Origin: Microbacterium sp. 18062
GTDB lineage: Bacteria > Actinomycetota > Actinomycetes > Actinomycetales > Microbacteriaceae
Length of the DNA: 64,000 nucleotides
Assembly: GCF_902706225.1 (NCBI RefSeq)
Contig: NZ_CACSKB010000006.1
Coordinates: 50,353 to 114,352 of the forward strand
Direction: 5' to 3'
Shown here: piece after piece, positions 26,031-33,358 of the stretch
Numbering within the stretch: the first letter of the stretch is position 1
Layout of the letters: every line of letters starts with the position of its first letter
The notes under the pieces: generated by a model
The model's database searches: none
The model's input: only the letters and a program-made list of their open reading frames with translations
What the model was told of the DNA's origin: nothing
Position numbers and translations under genes: made by a program

Positions 26031-26611
26031 CGCTCTCGTCCCTCCCGGTCCCTCGCCCCGGACGCGCCGGCGACGGGTCTCCCCCGGTCCGGACGCATCC
26101 GCATCCGCCGTGCCCTCAGATCCTCGAAGGACTCCGGGTGGTCCTCGGGCAGCGGCGGACACCCCTCCGGCGCCGGGATCGGTCCGGGGAGCACGGGGGC
26201 GTTGATCGCGCTGGTGAGGATGTCGTTCCGCTCCTGCTCGCTGAGGACACCGGCGTCGACCTGCGCGTTGACCGCGACGACGAGCCCCGGGGTCCCGGGA
26301 TACCTGCGGAGCTCGGAGAGCGCATATTCCCGCAACCGGGGATCGCGCAGACGATCCACGGCTCCGGCGATCCCCCCGCCGGAGCGGATCTCAAGCTCTC
26401 CGATGAAGGACTCCGGGTCGTAGCGGCCGTCCATCTGCTCGACGAGCCGCTGGATCTGGAGCCGGTCCGGCCAGGGACCACCGGTGTACATGAGCGTGAG
26501 CCCGTCCAGGAGCAGCCTCCGCTCACCGACGTCGAGAGGCTCGAGCAGGTCGGCGCACCAGACGAGCACATACTCGGTGAAGTCCGTGGGGAACCCGGGC
26601 GCGTACGGCAT
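26027..26611 (-). CDS. Protein of unknown function (194 residues)
   Basis: I do not recognise a family. The protein begins MPYAPGFPTDFTEYVLVW, is mostly helical and acidic in the middle (VGERRLLLDGLTLMYTGGPW), and has an Arg/Asp-rich tail that may be disordered. There is no signal peptide or membrane segment. It is the first gene of a unit whose second gene is now only a fragment. The sequence directly upstream (26625-26687) is repeat block E, and no clear ribosome site is seen. Confidence 0.65.
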   Translation of the reverse strand: MPYAPGFPTDFTEYVLVWCADLLEPLDVGERRLLLDGLTLMYTGGPWPDRLQIQRLVEQMDGRYDPESFIGELEIRSGGGIAGAVDRLRDPRLREYALSELRRYPGTPGLVVAVNAQVDAGVLSEQERNDILTSAINAPVLPGPIPAPEGCPPLPEDHPESFEDLRARRMRMRPDRGRPVAGASGARDREGRER

Positions 26612-26624
26612 GCCGATCAGCGGC

Positions 26625-26687
26625 CTGGGTCACTGACGAGCGACGAAGGAGGTGAAATCTCACCCCTCCGGGGAGACTTTCGCATCA
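26625..26687. repeat. Interspersed repeat block E (short), abutting the marR stop codon
   Basis: The block begins with GGGTCACTGACGAGC, like the start of block C, contains a CCCCTCCGGGGA hairpin like block A, and ends with GACTTTCGCATCAG (26675-26688). The TCA at 26685-26687 is the marR TGA. Only one copy of the terminal motif is present. Confidence 0.7.
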
Positions 26688-27140
26688 GGCTACGCCGTCC
26701 ATCCGGTGGTGGATGGCGCGCCGGAGCGCGGCGGTACCCTGCGCCAACGCCGCCAGATCCGCGGGATCGAGCGCCGCGAGGTACTCGTCCGCCTCATCGC
26801 GGAAGCCGAGGAACTGATCGTAGATCCGCGTGCCCGCCGTCGTGACGGACAGATGCTTGACCCGCCGGTCCGGATCGGACGCGTCCCGGGACAGGTACCC
26901 GAGCTCGACGAGCTTGTCGACGCTGCTGGACACGGCGGACGCGCTCACGTGCAGGCATTCCGCGACCTCGCGTCCGGTCGTCGCGGTTCCGGTCGCGACG
27001 AGCAGCACGATCCGTAGCTGGTGCAGGGTGAGCTCCACCCCGAGGAACGGCTCCAGGCGGCTGCCCGAGAGCCGCCGGGAGATCTCACGCCGGTCATCGC
27101 CGATCCGCGCGATGAGCTCGGCGGCGGTCAACCTGTGCAT
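26685..27140 (-). CDS. MarR family transcriptional regulator
   Basis: A 151-residue winged-helix regulator. The HTH is GREVAECLHVSASAVSSSVD with wing DPDRRVKHLSVT. ATG 27140 is preferred because GGGAGG lies 9 nt upstream; a TTG three codons earlier would touch that site. It is divergent from the CPA2 antiporter, and a 14-bp AT-rich palindrome lies between them, so it most likely represses both genes. The inducing ligand is unknown. Confidence 0.9.
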   Translation of the reverse strand: MHRLTAAELIARIGDDRREISRRLSGSRLEPFLGVELTLHQLRIVLLVATGTATTGREVAECLHVSASAVSSSVDKLVELGYLSRDASDPDRRVKHLSVTTAGTRIYDQFLGFRDEADEYLAALDPADLAALAQGTAALRRAIHHRMDGVA

Positions 27141-27187
27141 CTCCTTCAACCTCCCGCAGAAATTTTACCACCGTCTACTAATTAGGT

Positions 27188-27201
27188 AATAGTTAACTAT
27201 T
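27188..27201. promoter_or_regulatory. Palindromic operator between marR and the antiporter
   Basis: AATAGTTAACTATT is a perfect 14-bp palindrome in an unusually AT-rich 83-bp divergent gap. Its size and position fit a MarR dimer site that would block both promoters. Confidence 0.6.
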
Positions 27202-27223
27202 GATCGATAGTGAAGGAGTTTTC

Positions 27224-28468
27224 GTGGGCGAGACGATCATGATCCTGGGGCTGCTTCTGGTCGTGGCAACCTTCCTCGGCCGGGCCGCACGCCTCATCGG
27301 TCTGCCTCCCGTGCCGGTCTACATCCTGGTCGGCCTGGCCGCCAGCCCCGCCGTGCATCTGATCCCGATCGAGCTGCCCTACGACGAGATCCACATCATC
27401 GCGACCATCGGCCTGGTGCTGCTGCTGTTCAACCTCGGGCTCGAGTTCGACACCGCGGCGTTCGCCAAGAACGCTCGCACCCTCATCATCGCCGGGATCG
27501 TGTACATCGCCCTGAACTTCGGCGCCGGCCTGATCCTCGGAATCGCTCTCGGCTGGGGCGTCGCGGAGGCGCTCGTGGTCGCGGGCATCACGGGCATCTC
27601 GTCCTCGGCGATCGTGACGAAGCTCATGGTGGACCTGAAGAAGATGGGAAGCCCCGAAGCGCCGCTCATCCTCGGCATCATCGTGATCGAGGACGTCTTC
27701 CTCGCCGTCTACCTCGCGGTGCTGGGGGTTCTGATCAACCCCGACTCGAACATCTGGGGATCCGTCCTGCGGCTCGTGGTGTCCGTCGGCTTCCTGGTGT
27801 TCCTGTTCACGGTCGCTCGCCGCGGCAGCCGCATCATCAGCAGGATCGTGAACGAGAAGTCCGCCGAGCTGTTCGTCGTCGGCCTCGTCGGCATCGCCCT
27901 GTTCATCGCCGGTGCCTCCGAGGAGCTCGGCGTCTCCGACGCGATCGGCGCGTTCATGGTCGGCCTGATCGTGGCCGGGACGAATGCCCGTCACAAGGCC
28001 GAGAAGACGACCGCTCCCCTGCGCGACACGTTCGCCGCGGTGTTCTTCATCGGCTTCGGACTGACCCTGGACCCGTCGCGCTTCGCCATCGTGCTGGTGC
28101 CCGTCCTCGTCGCGGTCGCGATCACGATCATCGCCAACCTCGCCGCCGGCGTCATCGCGGCGCGGCTGCAGAAGATGACGGTGCTCACCGGCATCGAGGT
28201 GGGCCTCACCCTGGTGAGCCGCGGCGAGTTCGCACTCATCCTCGCCACGATCGCCGCCGCCGCCGGCCTCGACGACCGGATCGCTCCCTTCGCCGGACTC
28301 TACGTCCTCATCCTCGCCATCCTCGGGCCGCTCATGGTCACCTATCTCCCGCGACTCTGGAGCGGACGCGTCGTCGGATCCCCGACGACGGACGACGTTC
28401 CGATCGGACCGAGCCCGACGACACGACTCGAGCCCGAGGCGGCCACGACGGAGGCGAGTCATGCCTGA
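27224..28468 (+). CDS. CPA2-family cation/proton antiporter
   Basis: A 414-residue membrane protein with about 12-13 helices of the KefB/Na-H antiporter fold. Motifs include PPVPVYILVGLAASP, LLLFNLGLEFD with the conserved acidic residue, GITGISSSAIVTKLM and VGLTLVSRGEFALILA. The cytoplasmic TrkA-N/RCK domain found in KefB/KefC is absent. The start is GTG 27224, with TGAAGGAG 5 nt upstream. A small protein with a possible nucleotide-binding N-terminus follows and overlaps by 8 bp. The cation is unknown. Confidence 0.9.
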   Translation: MGETIMILGLLLVVATFLGRAARLIGLPPVPVYILVGLAASPAVHLIPIELPYDEIHIIATIGLVLLLFNLGLEFDTAAFAKNARTLIIAGIVYIALNFGAGLILGIALGWGVAEALVVAGITGISSSAIVTKLMVDLKKMGSPEAPLILGIIVIEDVFLAVYLAVLGVLINPDSNIWGSVLRLVVSVGFLVFLFTVARRGSRIISRIVNEKSAELFVVGLVGIALFIAGASEELGVSDAIGAFMVGLIVAGTNARHKAEKTTAPLRDTFAAVFFIGFGLTLDPSRFAIVLVPVLVAVAITIIANLAAGVIAARLQKMTVLTGIEVGLTLVSRGEFALILATIAAAAGLDDRIAPFAGLYVLILAILGPLMVTYLPRLWSGRVVGSPTTDDVPIGPSPTTRLEPEAATTEASHA

Positions 28469-28802
28469 CCTCTGGTGCATCGCCGGGGACGCCGACGCGA
28501 CGGGGTGCCGGCTCGCCGAAGTCCTTCTCGACGACGGCCAGCGGGTCGCGGTGGTCACGACCGACGTGGCGCCCTTCGCGATGCTCGTCAACGCTCATGG
28601 CGACGCCTTCCTGCCCATCGAGGTCGGTGCCGTCGAGGGACAGCCGTCGAGCCGCGCGGTCTCGGCCATCGAGGAGAACGACGCCATCGTCGGCGTGATC
28701 CTCGTCACCTCGATCGAGGCCGAGCACACGCCGCTCGCCGACGCGATCGGTGCGATGATGCACCGCTGGCCGGACGCCGTCGTCGTCGATCTCTCGGGAT
28801 GA
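28461..28802 (+). CDS. Small protein of unknown function, possible Rossmann-like partner of the antiporter
   Basis: A 113-residue protein that begins MPDLWCIAGDADATGCRLAE, resembling the first strand, glycine turn and helix of a Rossmann fold. Later strands are VAVVTTDVAPF, IVGVILVTS and AVVVDLSG. It is shorter than an SDR and lacks a YxxxK pair. It overlaps the antiporter by 8 bp and is cotranscribed. Because the antiporter lacks its RCK domain, a role as a separate regulatory subunit is conceivable, but this is inference. Confidence 0.7.
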   Translation: MPDLWCIAGDADATGCRLAEVLLDDGQRVAVVTTDVAPFAMLVNAHGDAFLPIEVGAVEGQPSSRAVSAIEENDAIVGVILVTSIEAEHTPLADAIGAMMHRWPDAVVVDLSG

Positions 28803-29005
28803 GCTCGACCGCGTACGCACCGGCCGCCGCCAGCGCGAGCGCGACGGGGAGCGCCTCGCGACGCAGCGAGCACCGTGACACCGTCCGGGGCCGCTGACCG
28901 CACCCGATCGAGGAGTCCCTCGCCGTAGGGAACGGGCTCCGCACCGAGCTCCCTCACGCGAGGCGCGCGGTGCTCGCTGGTCGTCGCGAGGACACGATCT
29001 CCCCC
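28795..29005 (-). pseudogene. Frameshifted remnant of an MDR (quinone oxidoreductase-like) dehydrogenase
   Basis: One minus-strand frame (29005 to about 28859) reads GGDRVLATTSEHRAPRVREL and GAEPVPYGEGLLDRVRSAAP, like the cofactor-binding part of zinc-less MDR reductases. The continuation is in another frame (about 28863 to 28795): REALPVALALAAAGAYAVEL. Both ends of the enzyme are missing and no start codon serves it. It fills most of the gap between the antiporter operon and the alarmone synthetase gene. Confidence 0.6.
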
Positions 29006-29059
29006 GCGCCGGGATCGCGCTCGGGCAGCTCGGTCACGGGTGTCCGGAAGGTCGTCATG

Positions 29060-29881
29060 TCAGGTCTCGCGCTCTCGGCGTGGCGCGGGTGCGCCGATTC
29101 CCGGTCCGGCTTCGGACTCGGCGCCCAACGTGAGGATCTCGTCGCGCAGGCGTCCCATCCGGGCGTCCAGATCCGCGGCGGATCGCGCCGCGGCATCGAG
29201 CTCGGCGACGAGATGCCGAGGAAGCTCGTTGCGGTACTTGTAGGAGAGCTTGTGCTCGATGCTGGCCCAGAAGTCCATCGCGATCGTGCGGATCTGCAGT
29301 TCCACGAACACGTTCTCGGTGTGGTCGGAGAGGAACACAGGGACCTGCACGATGAGGTGCAGGGACTGGTAGCCGTTGTCCTTGGGGTTCTCGATGTAGT
29401 CCTTGGTCTGCACCACTGTCAGATCCGGCTGCCGCGCGAGCATCCCGGCGATCGCGTACACATCGGAGACGAAGCTGCACGTGATGCGGATGCCGGCGAT
29501 GTCCCGGACCCGATCCCGGATCGCGGGGATGGCCAGGTCGCACTCGACACGCACGACCTTCTCCAGCAGACTCTCGACGGACTTCAGCCGGGACCGAACG
29601 TGCTCGATGGGGCTGTACGCGTGCGACTGCTCGAACTCCTGCCGAAGGATGTTGATCTTCGTCAGCACCTCCTCGATGCCGAACTGGTAGTACAGCCGGA
29701 AGCGGGCGAACTCGTCGTGCACCTCGCGCAGCTCCGCGGCCATGCCCTCCGCATCGTCCGGTGTGCTCATGAACGTTCCGGCACGGGCGCGCAGAGTCCG
29801 AACGATCTGCTGCTCGTGGGCGTCAGCGCCCCCTGGTCGATGAGCATCCGGGTCAGGGGACACGAGCCGGTCCGTCGCCAT
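29060..29881 (-). CDS. Small alarmone synthetase, GTP pyrophosphokinase family
   Basis: A 273-residue RelA/SpoT synthetase-domain protein without a hydrolase or TGS/ACT region. The domain has RDIAGIRITCSFVSDVY, KDYIENPKDNGYQSLHL and VELQIRTIAMDFWASIEHKL, the RelQ/YjbM-type nucleotide-binding and catalytic motifs. It makes (p)ppGpp or a related alarmone from GTP/GDP and ATP. A GGAGAGGAG site lies 5 nt before ATG 29881, and the gene directly follows a TetR gene. The tail (about 245-273) is low complexity. Confidence 0.92.
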   Translation of the reverse strand: MATDRLVSPDPDAHRPGGADAHEQQIVRTLRARAGTFMSTPDDAEGMAAELREVHDEFARFRLYYQFGIEEVLTKINILRQEFEQSHAYSPIEHVRSRLKSVESLLEKVVRVECDLAIPAIRDRVRDIAGIRITCSFVSDVYAIAGMLARQPDLTVVQTKDYIENPKDNGYQSLHLIVQVPVFLSDHTENVFVELQIRTIAMDFWASIEHKLSYKYRNELPRHLVAELDAAARSAADLDARMGRLRDEILTLGAESEAGPGIGAPAPRRERET

Positions 29882-29883
29882 CG

Positions 29884-30525
29884 CTACTCCTCTCCCGCGT
29901 CGCCCGTCGCGCGCCGGATCAAGCCGATCGCATCGTGGATCGTCGCGCGGGTCCCTGCCGCATCCAGCGAGCCGCCCCTCCGTTTGCGCATGACGTAGTG
30001 CAAGACGGTCATCGCCAGCCCCACGACCATGCGGGCCTCGTCCTCCAGGCCGGGCTCCCGCTCCGGCGTGCGACCGTCGGCCGCGAAGCGCTCCAGGAGC
30101 ATCGCCGCGTACTGGTCCTCGCGATCGCTCAGCCGAGCGATCATGCGGGCGGCGAGCTCCGGGCTGCGCTGGATCACCTGCCGTCGCAGCCGTGCATGCT
30201 CGGGATGGGGCTCCCGTATCGACAGGGCCGTCGTGACCATCTCGAGGAAGTCCTCGAGCACGCTCGGGCCGCCGGCGTGCACGAACGCGTCGACCGCCTC
30301 GCCCTGCGGGAAAGGGGGCAGGACCCCGAGGATGACGCCCTCCTTCGAGCCGAAGTAGTTGAAGAAGGTGCGCGGGGAGACCATGGCGGCCTCGCAGATC
30401 ATGTCGACCGTGACGTGCTCGTAGCCGTGCTCGACGACCAGGGTGAGGCCGGCCTGCTCGATCGCGGCCCGGGTGGCGGCGCGCTTGCGCTCGCGCAGTC
30501 CCCCGGGTTGGACGGTGTCACTCAT
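29884..30525 (-). CDS. TetR family transcriptional regulator (first)
   Basis: A 213-residue regulator with an N-terminal HTH (ATRAAIEQAGLTLVVEHGYE, then AAMVSPRTFFNYFGSKEGV) and a helical ligand domain. It overlaps the permease gene by 8 bp at its start, so it is read as the last part of the ABC-exporter operon and may be autoregulatory. The alarmone synthetase gene follows after 2 nt. A second, different TetR gene precedes the operon. Confidence 0.9.
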   Translation of the reverse strand: MSDTVQPGGLRERKRAATRAAIEQAGLTLVVEHGYEHVTVDMICEAAMVSPRTFFNYFGSKEGVILGVLPPFPQGEAVDAFVHAGGPSVLEDFLEMVTTALSIREPHPEHARLRRQVIQRSPELAARMIARLSDREDQYAAMLLERFAADGRTPEREPGLEDEARMVVGLAMTVLHYVMRKRRGGSLDAAGTRATIHDAIGLIRRATGDAGEE

Positions 30526-31813
30526 ACCGCAACGCGTCGATCGGGTTCTGCCGCGCGGCGCGGCGGGCGGGCAGGGTGCCCGCGAGGAACGCGATGCCCA
30601 TCACGACCAGGATGATCGTCGCGACCGATGCGGGGGCGAACTGCATCACCTGGAGCCCTTCGAGATCGGCCAGGACGGTGTCGGAGAGCACGGAGCTGAT
30701 CAGGGTGCCCGCGCCGATCGCAGCGAGCGCCCCGAGTGCGCTGCCGAGGAAGCCGATGAACACGGCCTCGGCGCTGAACAGGGCGAAGACCTTGCCGCTG
30801 CCCATGCCCATCGCCTTCATCAGGCCGATCTCCCGGGTACGTTCCTGCACGCTCATCAGCAGCGTGTTCACGATTCCGAAGCCGGCGGCTATCAGCGCGA
30901 TCACCGCGAACGCGTTCAGCACGCCGATGATGCCGTTGATCACGGTCTGCACGGCGCCGATCTGATCGGCCACGGTCAGCGCCGAGAAGCCCTCCTCTGT
31001 CAGGTCCGCCTTGATCGCCGCGACCTGGTCAGCGGTCGCATCCGGGTCGAACGTGGCGGTCGCCGCGACGTAGCCCTGCTGCAGGCTGTCGGGCCGGCCG
31101 GTGTTCTGCACCGCGACGAGCTCATCGGTCAGGTGCTGGCCGAGCGCGGCGCCGGAGGTGAAGAGCGACTCGTTCTGAACCCCGGCGACGATGGCGTCGA
31201 CCTCGTGCAGATCGCCCAGGTAGTCGGAGATCCCGATCGTCACCTCCTGTCCGACCGCGTCCTCGGCGGTGTCCCATCCCAGGGCGTCGAGGTAGGAGGT
31301 CGGCAACAGGATCTCGTTCGTCTCCGTGTCCGCGGACAACGGCGACCCCGCTGCCAGATCCGGGATCGAGACCGCAGCGCTCGCGTTCGCGCTCAGCTCG
31401 AACCTCTCACCGCCGGCGTGCTGGATGAACGCGGTGCTCACCGACACGACCGGACTGACCGTCAGGATCCCCTCGACGTCTGCGATCGCGTCGAGATCGC
31501 TCTCGCTCAGCACTGCCGGGGCCGCGGCACCGCCCGGGAGCCCGCCGGAACCGCTGGAGGCGGCATCCGGATCGTAGGGCGCCGGCCCGCTGTCGGTCGT
31601 GGCGTCCTCGGCGGCGTGCGTCACCGTGAGCACGTCGGTCGAGCCGATGGACGATATCTGCGTCTCGATGTAGTTCGAGATCCCCGTCCCGATGGCGCTG
31701 GTGATCGTCAGCGTGAAGGCGCCGATGAAGATCGCCAGGACCGTCAGCACGGTACGCGTCTTGCTGCGGAAGCTGTTGGAGACCGCCGAGGACAGCACGT
31801 CGCGGAGCTTCAT
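30518..31813 (-). CDS. MacB/FtsX-type ABC transporter permease
   Basis: A 431-residue permease with one N-terminal transmembrane helix, a large extracytoplasmic MacB-PCD-like domain (about 50-300, containing a Ser/Gly/Pro-rich stretch) and three C-terminal helices. The family motif ERTREIGLMKAMGMG precedes the last helices, and the tail is RRAARQNPIDALRYE. Its start overlaps the ATPase stop by 4 bp. MacB-type systems work as mechanotransmitters or exporters of peptides, lipids or drugs rather than importers; the substrate is unknown. Confidence 0.92.
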   Translation of the reverse strand: MKLRDVLSSAVSNSFRSKTRTVLTVLAIFIGAFTLTITSAIGTGISNYIETQISSIGSTDVLTVTHAAEDATTDSGPAPYDPDAASSGSGGLPGGAAAPAVLSESDLDAIADVEGILTVSPVVSVSTAFIQHAGGERFELSANASAAVSIPDLAAGSPLSADTETNEILLPTSYLDALGWDTAEDAVGQEVTIGISDYLGDLHEVDAIVAGVQNESLFTSGAALGQHLTDELVAVQNTGRPDSLQQGYVAATATFDPDATADQVAAIKADLTEEGFSALTVADQIGAVQTVINGIIGVLNAFAVIALIAAGFGIVNTLLMSVQERTREIGLMKAMGMGSGKVFALFSAEAVFIGFLGSALGALAAIGAGTLISSVLSDTVLADLEGLQVMQFAPASVATIILVVMGIAFLAGTLPARRAARQNPIDALRYE

Positions 31814-32544
31814 GACCGCTCCTCCGTCCCGCCGGGAGCCGAGTCCGGCTCGGCGTGCGGCTCCGAGAGCGACTCGATCAGTCCGTCACGGACGAACACC
31901 TGCCGGTCGCAGCGGGCAGCGAGCTCCGGATCGTGCGTGACGATCACGAGGGTGATGCCGCGCTCACGATTGAGATCGAAGAGGATGTCCTCCACCAGCA
32001 GCCCGGTGGCCGTGTCGAGGTTGCCCGTGGGCTCGTCGGCGAAGATCACCTTCGGATCGGCCACGAGCGCCCGCGCGATCACGACGCGCTGCTTCTGACC
32101 ACCCGAGAGGTTCGTCGCCCTGTTCTTGGCCTTGTCCGCGAGCTCCAGCTGCTCCAGCGCCGCCATGCCGCGCTCCTTGCGCTCGCGCGCTCCCGCACCG
32201 GCGATCTTCAACGGCAGCACGACGTTCTCCAGCACCGACGCATTCGGGATGAGGAAGAACTGCTGGAACACGAACCCGAAGTCCTCGTTGCGCAACCGGC
32301 TCACCTGCCGCGCACCGATGCCGGCGGCATCCTGCCCTTCGACGAGCAGCTCGCCGCCGTCGGGCGCGTCGAGCAGCGCCAGCAGATGCATCAGCGTCGA
32401 CTTGCCCGAACCGCTCTTTCCCACGATCGCGATCGACTCTCCCGCCACGACCTGCAGGGAGACGCCCTTGAGCGCCTCGAACCTCGCCTGCCCCCTCCCA
32501 TAGGCCTTGTGGATGTCGCGGGCTTCCAGGATCGGGATGCTCAT
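31810..32544 (-). CDS. MacB-type ABC transporter ATP-binding protein
   Basis: A 244-residue ATPase with Walker A GKSGSGKST, Q-loop GFVFQQFFLIP, signature LSGGQKQR and Walker B VIFADEPTGNLD, all typical of the LolD/MacB class. ATG 32544 is chosen because GAGGAG lies 9 nt upstream; an earlier in-frame start would run through the operator region. It is the first gene of the exporter operon. Confidence 0.93.
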   Translation of the reverse strand: MSIPILEARDIHKAYGRGQARFEALKGVSLQVVAGESIAIVGKSGSGKSTLMHLLALLDAPDGGELLVEGQDAAGIGARQVSRLRNEDFGFVFQQFFLIPNASVLENVVLPLKIAGAGARERKERGMAALEQLELADKAKNRATNLSGGQKQRVVIARALVADPKVIFADEPTGNLDTATGLLVEDILFDLNRERGITLVIVTHDPELAARCDRQVFVRDGLIESLSEPHAEPDSAPGGTEERS

Positions 32545-32570
32545 CGGAACGGTCTCCTCGCGCCGGATGG

Positions 32571-32608
32571 AATGTGCAGTCACTGCAAAAAGAGAGTAAC
32601 TGCACATT
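32571..32608. promoter_or_regulatory. Candidate TetR operator upstream of the ABC exporter
   Basis: The perfect 13-bp palindrome TGCAGTCACTGCA (32575-32587) overlaps a wider inverted repeat in which AATGTGCAGT (32571-32580) is mirrored by ACTGCACATT (32599-32608). It lies 27 nt upstream of the ATPase start and is the only such structure in the gap between the second tetR gene and the exporter. Confidence 0.55.
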
Positions 32609-32677
32609 TCTGGGAATGCACCCTGAGCGATGCCGAGACGAGCCGAGTCGCCCGGACGGATCCGCAGCCGAGGGTGA

Positions 32678-33226
32678 TCAGTCCCCGGGGGTGATGAGCC
32701 GCTGCAGGAGCGCCCCGTACTCGGTCACGATGTCGTCGACGGCCATCGCCGCGAGGTCCTCGTCGCCGAGGATCCATAGCTCGTAGAGGAGTCCCCCCAC
32801 GAGCGACGACGCGAGGCGTATCCGAAGCTCGATGTTCGGTCCTCGCAGACGCTCCCGCAGCGGCGCGACGAATGTCGCCTCGTGGAACTCCTGCAGTCGC
32901 GCGCCGACGTCGCGCGACTCACTGGCACGCACGAGAGCGAGGAACACCCCGCGCACCTCGTCGTCGGCGTCGAGGACGAAGCGCACGACCCGCCTTCCGA
33001 GCGTCTCGATCGGACCGCCGAAGAACGGAGAGCGGTCGATCTGCGCCGCCACCGCCTCGAGGAAGAGCCCCTCCTTCGAGCCGAAGTAGCGCACCACGAG
33101 GGCGGCGTCGATGCCCGCGCGGCGCGCGATCGCTCGCACCGATGTCGCGGCATAGCCGGCGCGGGGGAACATCTCGCCGGCCACCTCCCGGATCGTGTCA
33201 CGCGTGGAGAGACGGGATCCAGTCAC
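32678..33226 (-). CDS. TetR family transcriptional regulator (second)
   Basis: A 182-residue TetR/AcrR protein. The HTH is YAATSVRAIARRAGIDAALV followed by VRYFGSKEGLFLEAV. The start is GTG 33226 on a leaderless transcript. It precedes the exporter operon on the same strand, and a likely operator lies between them, so it is the best candidate for exporter control. Confidence 0.9.
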   Translation of the reverse strand: MTGSRLSTRDTIREVAGEMFPRAGYAATSVRAIARRAGIDAALVVRYFGSKEGLFLEAVAAQIDRSPFFGGPIETLGRRVVRFVLDADDEVRGVFLALVRASESRDVGARLQEFHEATFVAPLRERLRGPNIELRIRLASSLVGGLLYELWILGDEDLAAMAVDDIVTEYGALLQRLITPGD

Positions 33227-33238
33227 GGCGCCATCCTA
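33227..33238 (-). promoter_or_regulatory. Leaderless promoter of the second tetR gene
   Basis: On the minus strand TAGGAT (33233-33238) lies 6 nt before GTG 33226. Confidence 0.5.
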
Positions 33239-33267
33239 GGGCCCACACGGTCACCCTTTGCATTGCG

Positions 33268-33303
33268 TCAACACTGTGGACAGAATGAGGTCATCAGTGT
33301 TGA
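33268..33303. promoter_or_regulatory. Inverted repeat upstream of the zinc alcohol dehydrogenase
   Basis: TCAACACTG (33268-33276) is mirrored by CAGTGTTGA (33295-33303) with an 18-bp spacer. The arms are two helical turns or so apart in the divergent gap between tetR and adh, which suggests a two-site operator. Confidence 0.5.
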
Positions 33304-33358
33304 TGCCTCGGTCGCACAGGAAAGATGCGCGACCGACGGCACCCGGAAAGGATCAAAG

